A DNA stretch of 19,304 nucleotides. Origin: Candidatus Gribaldobacteria bacterium (GTDB lineage Bacteria > Patescibacteriota > Minisyncoccia > Minisyncoccales > CG1-02-41-26). The stretch covers positions 1 to 19,304 of the forward strand of contig JAPLWD010000071.1 in assembly GCA_026396775.1 (NCBI GenBank), in the 5' to 3' direction. This document shows, piece by piece, positions 8,928-14,515 of this stretch. The notes beneath the pieces were generated by a model. That model had not been told where the DNA came from. It did not search any database and worked only from the letters and a program-made list of their open reading frames with translations. Position numbers and translations under genes: made by a program. Numbering within the stretch: the stretch's first letter is position 1; each line of letters opens with the position of its first letter.

Positions 8928-8958
8928 TTTAATAGTTTAAAATATTTAAACTATTAAA
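8928..8958. promoter_or_regulatory. Perfect 14-bp inverted repeat upstream of the response regulator operon
   Basis: The arms TTTAATAGTTTAAA (8928-8941) and TTTAAACTATTAAA (8945-8958) are exact reverse complements around a 3-base centre. The site lies 25-55 bases before the response regulator ATG, so it is placed to be an operator or a leader element. It holds only A/T bases apart from one G/C pair per arm, so it would make a weak terminator and has no T-tract following a GC stem. A second hairpin, AAAAGCT-ATTG-AGCTTTT (8912-8929), abuts it on the gene side. Function is unproven. Confidence 0.5.
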
Positions 8959-9035
8959 CTCTAAGAGCTTTATTATTTTTTATCTTTGAGTTACATAACA
9001 CAGTCCAACCTTCGCCACCCCGAGTACTCTCTACC

Positions 9036-9118
9036 CCTTGTCATCCTGAGGCGAGTAATAAAGAGCCGAAGGATCTCGTTGTCCGAGATTCTTCGGGATT
9101 ACCCTCAGAATGACAAGG
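9036..9118. repeat. Intergenic palindromic repeat (REP-like element)
   Basis: The outer arms CCTTGTCATCCTGAGG (9036-9051) and CCTCAGAATGACAAGG (9103-9118) pair with one mismatch. The inner arms CCGAAGGATCTCG (9066-9078) and CGAGATTCTTCGG (9084-9096) pair with one G-T pair. The whole can fold into one long hairpin with an internal loop. The TGTCATTCTGAG / GAAGGATCT wording matches a family of mobile palindromic repeats seen between genes in many bacteria. It is GC-rich compared with its surroundings, which suggests acquisition. It lies 25 bases after the histidine kinase stop codon and may protect or end that transcript. Confidence 0.8.
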
Positions 9119-9142
9119 TAAATTATCAGGATAGCCTAGCAT

Positions 9143-10114
9143 TTACGCAATCTTCTCGCCCCTGTAAACTGGTAGTGTGAAGTAAAATGTTGTACCCTTT
9201 TCTTCTTTAGAATCAAACCAAATAAAAAAAAAAAAAAATTCTAAAAGTTTTTTAACAATGTGTAGCCCCAGTCCTGATCCCTCGGTTTGATGACGAATCG
9301 CATTTTTAGAACGAAAAAACTTTTTAAAAATGTATCTTTGTTCGGCTTCAGGTATACCTACACCCGTATCTTCAATTTTAAAAAAAATCTCCTTCTCGTT
9401 GTGCTCAATAAAAATATTAACTTGTCCCTTTCCTTTAATATAACGAACAGCATTGTCAATTAAATTTTTAGCAATTTGCTCTAGCCATAAAGCATCAGCC
9501 AAAACCTTAGGAGTATTGCCCTGAATTTTTAAATTAAGGTCAACATTCGAGGCTTCCGCAAATGGTTTAAACTTTTTAACAATTCCTTGAACTATTTCAG
9601 CCAAATCAAGAGGTAATTTATTGAGTGGAAATTCTCCAGTTTCAATCCGCGAAACTAAAATTAAATCGTTAATTAAATCTCCCATCCTTTGAGTATTTTC
9701 TCTTAAAATTTTCATATATTCCAGCTCATCATCAATCTTATTTTTCAATTCTCCTGACATCAACACCTCTAAAGAAAACTTAATATTGGTTAGGGGCGAT
9801 CTCAACTGATGAGAAACAATTCCAATAAATTCGGTTTTCATTTTAGCCGCTTCAGCCACCCTCTCAAAACTGTTCACAATAATATAATCTAAAACCAGTA
9901 AAATGGCGGTGATAACTAAAATAATTAAACTAACCACCCGCGGATCGCCAACCTTAAAAATAGTTAAAGAATAAGTCAAAATAATTGCTAAAATAATAAT
10001 CACCCCCATAACTAAAAATAAAAATTGGGGGCATTGATAAAGTGGAATATTATAGCTCCTGCAAGAACCAAAAGGTTTTGTTGATTCTGAAAACCATTTT
10101 TTATTTTTTTCCAT
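9143..10114 (-). CDS. Membrane-bound sensor histidine kinase
   Basis: 323 residues. Two membrane helices (about 31-53 and 60-80) enclose a very short external loop, so sensing is probably within or near the membrane. HisKA follows, with the phosphoacceptor H102 in IVSHQLRSPL. The HATPase domain has N box LIDNAVRY (N221), G1 box EDTGVGIP (248-255), F box FKKFF and G2 box GSGLGL (279-284). There is an oddity after G2: where the family usually has a turn like LHGGK before IWF, this protein has five phenylalanines (293-297) encoded by 15 consecutive T bases, with the frame kept. The nearest partner is the single-domain response regulator downstream on the same strand. The ATG sits 25 bases after a TATAAT box. 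Confidence 0.93.
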   Translation of the reverse strand: MEKNKKWFSESTKPFGSCRSYNIPLYQCPQFLFLVMGVIIILAIILTYSLTIFKVGDPRVVSLIILVITAILLVLDYIIVNSFERVAEAAKMKTEFIGIVSHQLRSPLTNIKFSLEVLMSGELKNKIDDELEYMKILRENTQRMGDLINDLILVSRIETGEFPLNKLPLDLAEIVQGIVKKFKPFAEASNVDLNLKIQGNTPKVLADALWLEQIAKNLIDNAVRYIKGKGQVNIFIEHNEKEIFFKIEDTGVGIPEAEQRYIFKKFFRSKNAIRHQTEGSGLGLHIVKKLLEFFFFFIWFDSKEEKGTTFYFTLPVYRGEKIA

Positions 10115-10139
10115 AATACTAAAAAACTTAATTTAATAG

Positions 10140-10168
10140 ATTATATCACACAACACACCCAGCGTAAA
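10140..10168 (-). promoter_or_regulatory. Sigma-70-type promoter for the histidine kinase gene
   Basis: On the minus strand, TTTACG (10163-10168) and TATAAT (10140-10145) are separated by 17 bases, with a TGA extended -10 just before TATAAT. The -10 box ends 25 bases before the ATG, the same layout as at pilM. It is divergent from the tRNA promoter. Based on sequence match only. Confidence 0.65.
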
Positions 10169-10180
10169 AGTGTGCAAAAG

Positions 10181-10208
10181 TTGAAAAATAACTCAAACCT
10201 GCTAAAAT
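10181..10208 (+). promoter_or_regulatory. Sigma-70-type promoter for the tRNA-Pro/tRNA-Gly unit
   Basis: TTGAAA (10181-10186) and TAAAAT (10203-10208) are separated by 16 bases. The -10 box ends 10 bases before the first base of tRNA-Pro, so transcription would begin a few bases upstream of the tRNA. It probably also drives tRNA-Gly and the two following protein genes, since no other promoter is evident. Confidence 0.55.
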
Positions 10209-10218
10209 CAAAACTACC

Positions 10219-10289
10219 CGGGGTATAGTGCAATGGTAGCACGAGTCTTTTGGGAAGACTTAGTCCCAGTTCGAGTCTGGGTACCCCGA
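10219..10289 (+). tRNA. tRNA-Pro (anticodon UGG)
   Basis: A complete 71-base cloverleaf. The acceptor CGGGGTA pairs with TACCCCG, the D stem GTGC with GCAC, the anticodon stem AGTCT with AGACT around loop TTTGGGA, and the T stem CCCAG with CTGGG around TTCGAGT. The anticodon TGG is followed by G37, as usual for proline. C1-G72 with A73 matches bacterial tRNA-Pro identity. The CCA end is not encoded (AAT follows), so it must be added by a nucleotidyltransferase. Confidence 0.97.
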
Positions 10290-10318
10290 AATTAGAATGA
10301 CATAACAAATACTAATGC

Positions 10319-10340
10319 GGGCTTCGCCACGCCGAAGCCC
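10319..10340. repeat. Short GC-rich hairpin between the two tRNA genes
   Basis: GGGCTTCG (10319-10326) and CGAAGCCC (10333-10340) form an 8-bp perfect stem with a 6-base loop. It stands out from the AT-rich background. No T-tract follows, so a terminator is unlikely; it could be a tRNA processing landmark or the remains of an intergenic repeat. Confidence 0.5.
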
Positions 10341-10351
10341 AAAGGGCATAG

Positions 10352-10425
10352 GCGGGTGTCGTATAACGGTATTACCACAGGTTTCCAACCTGTTGACAGG
10401 GGCTCGACTCCCCTCACCCGCTCCA
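10352..10425 (+). tRNA. tRNA-Gly (anticodon UCC), CCA encoded
   Basis: A 74-base cloverleaf including CCA. The acceptor GCGGGTG pairs with CACCCGC, discriminator T, then CCA. The anticodon stem ACAGG pairs with CCTGT around TTTCCAA, and the T stem AGGGG with CCCCT around CTCGACT. The D stem GTAT/TTAC has one T-T mismatch. The T loop starts CTCGA rather than TTCGA, a small departure from the usual TTCRA. Unlike the neighbouring tRNA-Pro, CCA is in the DNA. The next protein gene starts after a single base. Confidence 0.95.
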
Positions 10426-10426
10426 T

Positions 10427-10957
10427 ATGAAAAAACCTATCAACATAAAATCTATCGATAATGATATTTTGGGTTTTTATGTTTTGAAAGTTTTTGTCTA
10501 CTTACTTGGTATTTTCCAAGCTGCTTTGTACACTCCAATAGTATTATCTTTTGTATTGTTTATCGTTATCATTCCAATGTTATTTCAAGGCGACCTTGCC
10601 ACTCCTTTGTTTAGCTTGTTATTTGGTGGTGGCGCCTATATGGTAAATGAAAATGACGTAATGGCGATGTATGGTAAGTATGCCTTTGGTTTTTCTTTAA
10701 TAGTTGCCTTTACTGAAATAATTTTTAAGAAAAGGCTCGCAATCAATCTAAAGAAAAAAGTGTTAGGGTTGGGATTATTACTGTTGATTGGCTATATCTT
10801 TACCTTTTTCTTTTTCATTACCAAGTCTAAATTCAGTCTGGGCGAAACGTTGCTTTTCTTAATTCCATTTTTTATTTTTTCTTTGTTGGCTGTTCTGCTT
10901 AGCTCCTTGCTTTCAAAATTAATTCGTTTCTTAAACAATATCTCTCGCTCCTCTTGA
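10427..10957 (+). CDS. Polytopic membrane protein of unknown function
   Basis: 176 residues, not recognised as a known family. After a short polar N-terminus (MKKPINIKSIDND) there are about four to five hydrophobic segments, near residues 18-54 (probably two helices), 85-101, 112-132 and 139-163. The loop at 71-84 is acidic (NENDVMAMYG) and positive charges cluster at 101-111 (KKRLAINLKKK). The ATG is one base after the CCA of tRNA-Gly. No Shine-Dalgarno sequence is possible unless it is inside the tRNA, so the message may be nearly leaderless after tRNA processing. It is followed after 15 bases by the transglutaminase-like gene, suggesting a pair. The coding call is supported by length and coherent membrane topology. 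Confidence 0.7.
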   Translation: MKKPINIKSIDNDILGFYVLKVFVYLLGIFQAALYTPIVLSFVLFIVIIPMLFQGDLATPLFSLLFGGGAYMVNENDVMAMYGKYAFGFSLIVAFTEIIFKKRLAINLKKKVLGLGLLLLIGYIFTFFFFITKSKFSLGETLLFLIPFFIFSLLAVLLSSLLSKLIRFLNNISRSS

Positions 10958-10972
10958 GATACGGCGTACAAT

Positions 10973-11491
10973 ATGCCACTGTTTTTACTGATTATTTTAA
11001 TCATTTTAGGGATATATTTTCTAGTTTTTTTTGTTTTAGCCCGCTTGGTGATACCTTTTTATGGCTTTAAGCAATATGTTTTGCCAACAGGAATACCTCA
11101 AGAAATAAAAGACACGATTACTCAATTAGAACAAAAAGCTCATAGCCAACAGGAATACTTAAAAATTGTCTATGATTTTGTCCAACAACATTGGCAAGCC
11201 CAAAGATTAAAAACTATTCTGGCTTTACCCTTGGCCTTCCGCACTGATTTAAAACAGATTTGGCAAAATCAAGGCTACAGTCACTGCGTCACCATCAATT
11301 TAATAACTTTTATCCTGTTAGCTAAAAGCCAGTATTTCCAAGAAAAAGACATCAAAGTTAGATATGCTTTTTTTAATTTAGTTTTGCATCAATATCTCAA
11401 AGTAAGAGTGAATAAAAAATGGATTGCCCTTGACCCATCCGTAACTTATGCCCACCTGCCGATAGGTAAGCATGCTCAATGGTTCGGCTAA
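10973..11491 (+). CDS. Membrane-anchored transglutaminase-like protein
   Basis: 172 residues. An N-terminal membrane helix (about 3-27) is followed by a region with the transglutaminase/papain-like triad in the right order: C105 in GYSHCVTINL, H139 in LVLHQYLKVRV and D154 in KWIALDPS. The spacing (34 and 15 residues) fits compact bacterial transglutaminase-core domains, in which the cysteine starts a helix and the His and Asp lie on adjacent strands. These domains act as cysteine peptidases, amidases or cross-linking enzymes; the substrate is unknown here. Whether the enzyme part faces inside or outside cannot be decided from sequence. It is in tandem with the membrane protein upstream and ends before a palindromic repeat and terminator. 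Confidence 0.72.
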   Translation: MPLFLLIILIILGIYFLVFFVLARLVIPFYGFKQYVLPTGIPQEIKDTITQLEQKAHSQQEYLKIVYDFVQQHWQAQRLKTILALPLAFRTDLKQIWQNQGYSHCVTINLITFILLAKSQYFQEKDIKVRYAFFNLVLHQYLKVRVNKKWIALDPSVTYAHLPIGKHAQWFG

Positions 11492-11517
11492 ATAATTTTT
11501 AGTTACAAAATCCAATT

Positions 11518-11558
11518 TGTCATTGCGAATTGCGTAGCCAGCAGGCGGAGCAATGACA
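11518..11558. repeat. Intergenic palindromic repeat, second type
   Basis: TGTCATTGC (11518-11526) and GCAATGACA (11550-11558) are perfect 9-bp inverted arms around a 23-base GC-rich centre (GCGTAGCC, CAGGCGGA). The wording resembles the common TGTCATTGCGA intergenic repeats and is related in outline (a TGTCAT end) to the element at 9036-9118, but is a different type. It lies between convergent genes, just before the terminator. Confidence 0.65.
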
Positions 11559-11575
11559 CAAAAAAGTCTATAAAC

Positions 11576-11609
11576 AAAATCCCTCCTGATTTCTCAAGGA
11601 GGGATTTTT
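11576..11609. terminator. Bidirectional rho-independent terminator
   Basis: The stem arms AAAATCCCTCCT (11576-11587) and AGGAGGGATTTT (11597-11608) pair perfectly around a 9-base loop. On the plus strand a run TTTTTGTTTTT follows; on the minus strand ATTTTGTTT follows. It ends both the plus-strand tRNA/membrane/transglutaminase unit and the minus-strand cohesin operon, which converge here. Confidence 0.9.
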
Positions 11610-11637
11610 GTTTTTAAATGTCAAATTAACTTTTACG

Positions 11638-13629
11638 CTATGACAACTCTTGCCTGTTATCAAGCTCTTTCTTGATGTCCTCAACCTCTTTTCCAACAAA
11701 CTTTTCGGAAGTTTCTAAAATTTTCTTTAAGTTTGTACAGATATTTTCCTCTTTTGCGCTCAAACCAGACCTACCATCTAATTTGGCTACTTGTTCTTTT
11801 ACCTCTTCTTCTAATGACCTAAAGGCATCATACAAAGACTTCTCAACTTCAGTAAATTCTTTTCTGATCCCTTTTTCCTTTTCTTCTTTTGCAATTCTCT
11901 TCTTTACATCTTCAATTTCTTTCCCAACAAACTTTTCAGAGTTTTCCAACGCTTTCTTCAAATTGTTGTAAATATCCTTTTCTTTCGTGCTTAAGCTGGC
12001 CCTACCATCTAATTGAGCTATCTGTTCTTTGGTTTCTTTTTCTAAAAACCTAAAAGCATTATACAAAGACTTTTCGGCTTCGGTAATTTCTTCTTTTAGC
12101 CTCCTCTCCCCTTGCTTCTTGATTATTTGTATCTTCTTCCACATCTTGTATGCTCCAAAAATTACGAAGGAAATCAAACCTAACAGAGTAAATATTATAG
12201 ACAAATAATCTATGGCTAATCTCCCAATTTTAATAAAAATTGGAGGATTAATTTTTAAAAACACCTTTCCTGAAGCATCGCTTTTAGCCCCAGAAGAATC
12301 CTTAACTTCAGCCCAAATTTCCCAAGCCCCTAGCTCGGTAGGCGAATCCCCAATAAACGACCAAATTCCATCTTGATCACTTTTTACTTCTTGTAACATT
12401 GTTTCTTTGCCATTCTTCTGAACATGAATAATTACCGCAACCTCCGGCAACGATGTGCCTTTAATTGAAAACATGGCTCCTGGAGACGCGCTTTTTGTGT
12501 ACTCTGTAATAATTGGAGCTTCGATTGGTATGGTATTAAACTCTTGCGTTGCGATAGCATAGTTTCCCGCCATATCGACTGCCCTCAATGCTACAAGATG
12601 CTTGCCCTTACCTTGAGCTGGTAGCCTATACTCTGGTCCATTGATTTTTATTGGATTTTCTTGATCAATTTTTAATTCGTAATAGTCTATCCCCGACAAC
12701 TTATCAATCGCTTTAAAAACTAAAGTTGGCTGAGGGGTTGTTGTTTCTTCACCTTCTTTTATTTTGATTTCAAAAGGTTGGGGGCTAGTAGTATCAATTT
12801 GGATTTTAAAATTAGCAACACTTCCCCACCCAAATTTATTCTTTAACTGAACATGAAAATACCAAATACCATCTGCTAAATTATTTAATTTTTTGTTAAA
12901 AATCGGCTCTGGATAAAGAATAGTTGGGACTGTAAAAGAATTTTCATCAACTAACAACCTCGTTTCTGTAATACCCGTGGAAATATCCCAAGAAAGCTCT
13001 GGGCTGTTGTTTGAATACCACCTATCCTGAATTGGATGAGTCAGCGAAGAAATATGTGGCGCTTTTGGAGCATTCAAAACAACTATTGGTGACTCTTCTA
13101 CTCCAGGGGTAATTGCTGAGCCCTTTACAAGGTTGTAAGACGTACTACCCACAACCCTGGATACATTGGTTCCATAACCATCGTTGGCTCTAATCGCCAT
13201 AGAAGAAAAAGCCAGAGACGCCGATCCTTCCTTTTTAGCCCTAAACGACACACTAAGAATCTTACCCCCAGCACCATTAAAACCTGGAGTTGGCAGTCCT
13301 CCATTGAAAGACACAGTGCCTGTAAGATTAGAAAAACTTGGATCTTCCACCCACAAAGAAAAAATCGATCCCACTTTGTTAACTGAAATTACTTCTAACA
13401 AATCATTGGGGAAACTAATAGTGGCTTCAGCGTTATTAATAGCTGCATTCTCTGTGTTGACCAAAACACTAACCGTAAGAACACTCCCTACAGCTATACT
13501 GCCAGAGGCTGGGTTAAAATACGAAGTTGCTGCCTGAACATTTTGACTAGTAGAAATTGACAGCAGAATGAAACAGCATAAAAACAAAACTTTTTTAATC
13601 CCTAAATTATTATTTCTTAATTTAAGCAT
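11638..13629 (-). CDS. Membrane-anchored cohesin-domain protein with cytoplasmic coiled-coil repeats
   Basis: 663 residues. A Sec signal peptide (1-33, cut near VQA-A) precedes a cohesin-like domain (about 36-168). Key phrases are SGSIAVGSVLTVSVLVNT, a mid-domain W93, TVSFNGGLPTPGFNGAGGKI-type strands and ANDGYGTNVSRVVG. Two or three Ig-like beta domains follow (190-280, 283-365 with SGIDYYELKID and VDMAGN, 372-460), then one membrane helix (472-496). The cytoplasmic tail is highly charged and holds two copies of a 64-residue coiled-coil unit (515-578 and 592-655). Cohesins bind dockerins, and a dockerin protein is encoded two genes upstream. The ATG overlaps the end of the other cohesin gene by 8 bases, so coupling is likely. 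The cohesin call rests on motif pattern and context; sequence divergence is high. Confidence 0.8.
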   Translation of the reverse strand: MLKLRNNNLGIKKVLFLCCFILLSISTSQNVQAATSYFNPASGSIAVGSVLTVSVLVNTENAAINNAEATISFPNDLLEVISVNKVGSIFSLWVEDPSFSNLTGTVSFNGGLPTPGFNGAGGKILSVSFRAKKEGSASLAFSSMAIRANDGYGTNVSRVVGSTSYNLVKGSAITPGVEESPIVVLNAPKAPHISSLTHPIQDRWYSNNSPELSWDISTGITETRLLVDENSFTVPTILYPEPIFNKKLNNLADGIWYFHVQLKNKFGWGSVANFKIQIDTTSPQPFEIKIKEGEETTTPQPTLVFKAIDKLSGIDYYELKIDQENPIKINGPEYRLPAQGKGKHLVALRAVDMAGNYAIATQEFNTIPIEAPIITEYTKSASPGAMFSIKGTSLPEVAVIIHVQKNGKETMLQEVKSDQDGIWSFIGDSPTELGAWEIWAEVKDSSGAKSDASGKVFLKINPPIFIKIGRLAIDYLSIIFTLLGLISFVIFGAYKMWKKIQIIKKQGERRLKEEITEAEKSLYNAFRFLEKETKEQIAQLDGRASLSTKEKDIYNNLKKALENSEKFVGKEIEDVKKRIAKEEKEKGIRKEFTEVEKSLYDAFRSLEEEVKEQVAKLDGRSGLSAKEENICTNLKKILETSEKFVGKEVEDIKKELDNRQELS
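11665..12087 (-). repeat. In-gene tandem duplication coding two coiled-coil units
   Basis: The unit at 11896-12087 (residues 515-578) and the unit at 11665-11856 (592-655) are offset by 231 bases. Both encode TE.EKSLY.AFR.LE, KEQ.A.LDGR, LS.KE, NLKK.LE.SEKFVGKE.ED.KK in the same spacing. DNA has diverged at many silent sites, so the duplication is not recent or has been under selection at protein level. Confidence 0.85.
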
Positions 13630-14509
13630 TTTTTTTCTTAATTAACTTAAAAATCCTAAATGAAACATAAAGCGCAACAAGAAGAACAATTAGGATGACG
13701 AGTAATCCTCCATAACTAATTTTAGGTTTAACCTCTCTAAATAAAATCTGACTATGATTTCCAGCTTTATCATAAGCAGTAATAGTAATAGCTGATGATT
13801 CGCTTTGATCCAATAAAACATATGTTTCTCCACTACGAGTGATTGGCCAATCGCCTTCTTTTATTTCATAGTAAGCAACCCCCGATTGGCTATCAACGCT
13901 AGATATATTGATAAATTTTTTACCTTCAAAAACTGAGTTATCTTGACCAACAGTGGCAGTTAAATTTTGAGGAGGTTGCTTATCTCCAGAAACAACTTCA
14001 AGCCATTGATCTTTAGACGGCAAATTATTTTTAGGATTGATCGTAACCACTAATGATTTACCAACAACTTTTATCAATGTAGCTTTTCCGTCGTTATTAT
14101 AAACTTTAAAGTTATCTGGTGAAAATTTAATCTGGCCTTCTTTTTCAGCTAAAAAAACTATCTTAAACAATAATCCCGATTTTTGGCTAAATCCACCAGG
14201 CGTCCCTGCTGTGAAAGAAATCTTTGAAGCACCATCAAGAAACGGATTTTGAAGCCAATAAGTTAACACCGAATTAACTTTGCTGAAATCTAAGATTTTA
14301 ATACTCCTAGCTACATCATCTATTAAAACATCACCTTCGATAGTATTTGGCCTTTGGCCATCTGTATCCATTTCAACATTGACCATTACAGTATCTCCAA
14401 CAGCAACCGATTCAAAATTAGGGATTAAATAAACATTGGCTCCAAAAACTAAATTTGGCACTAAAATAAATACTACTAAAAATAAAGTTTTAAACTTAAA
14501 AAATCTCAT
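13622..14509 (-). CDS. Membrane-anchored cohesin-domain protein
   Basis: 295 residues. A Sec signal peptide (1-23, NLVFG-A) is followed by a cohesin-like domain at about 25-156. It has SVAVGDTVMVNVEMDTDG, a central W85, KISFTAGTPGGF, LLFKIVFLAEKEG and NNDGKATLIKVVG, each with a counterpart in the downstream 663-residue protein. Then come one Ig-like domain (180-258, with SGVAYYEIKEGD and YDKAGNHS), one membrane helix (266-284) and a short basic tail KLIKKKNA. The outer part is thus a shorter paralogue of the neighbour without the cytoplasmic coiled coil. It lies 6 bases downstream of the dockerin gene. The likely role is to hold dockerin-bearing proteins at the cell surface; this is inferred from domain type and adjacency. 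Confidence 0.8.
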   Translation of the reverse strand: MRFFKFKTLFLVVFILVPNLVFGANVYLIPNFESVAVGDTVMVNVEMDTDGQRPNTIEGDVLIDDVARSIKILDFSKVNSVLTYWLQNPFLDGASKISFTAGTPGGFSQKSGLLFKIVFLAEKEGQIKFSPDNFKVYNNDGKATLIKVVGKSLVVTINPKNNLPSKDQWLEVVSGDKQPPQNLTATVGQDNSVFEGKKFINISSVDSQSGVAYYEIKEGDWPITRSGETYVLLDQSESSAITITAYDKAGNHSQILFREVKPKISYGGLLVILIVLLVALYVSFRIFKLIKKKNA

Positions 14510-14515
14510 ATGCGA

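Noticed and set aside
8986..9180. Plus-strand 64-codon reading frame
   Set aside because: It runs across the palindromic repeat and into the kinase gene; its content is explained by the repeat.
9221..9241. Frameshift in the histidine kinase at the A run
   Set aside because: The frame on both sides is the same and the downstream GTTFYFTLP motif is intact; only the five residues are odd.
10319..10340. Terminator between the two tRNA genes
   Set aside because: The hairpin has no following T-tract, and tRNA-Gly has no clear promoter of its own, so read-through is more likely.
10792..11004. Minus-strand 70-codon reading frame
   Set aside because: It is a low-complexity shadow of the membrane protein gene, with no start signal or recognisable domain.
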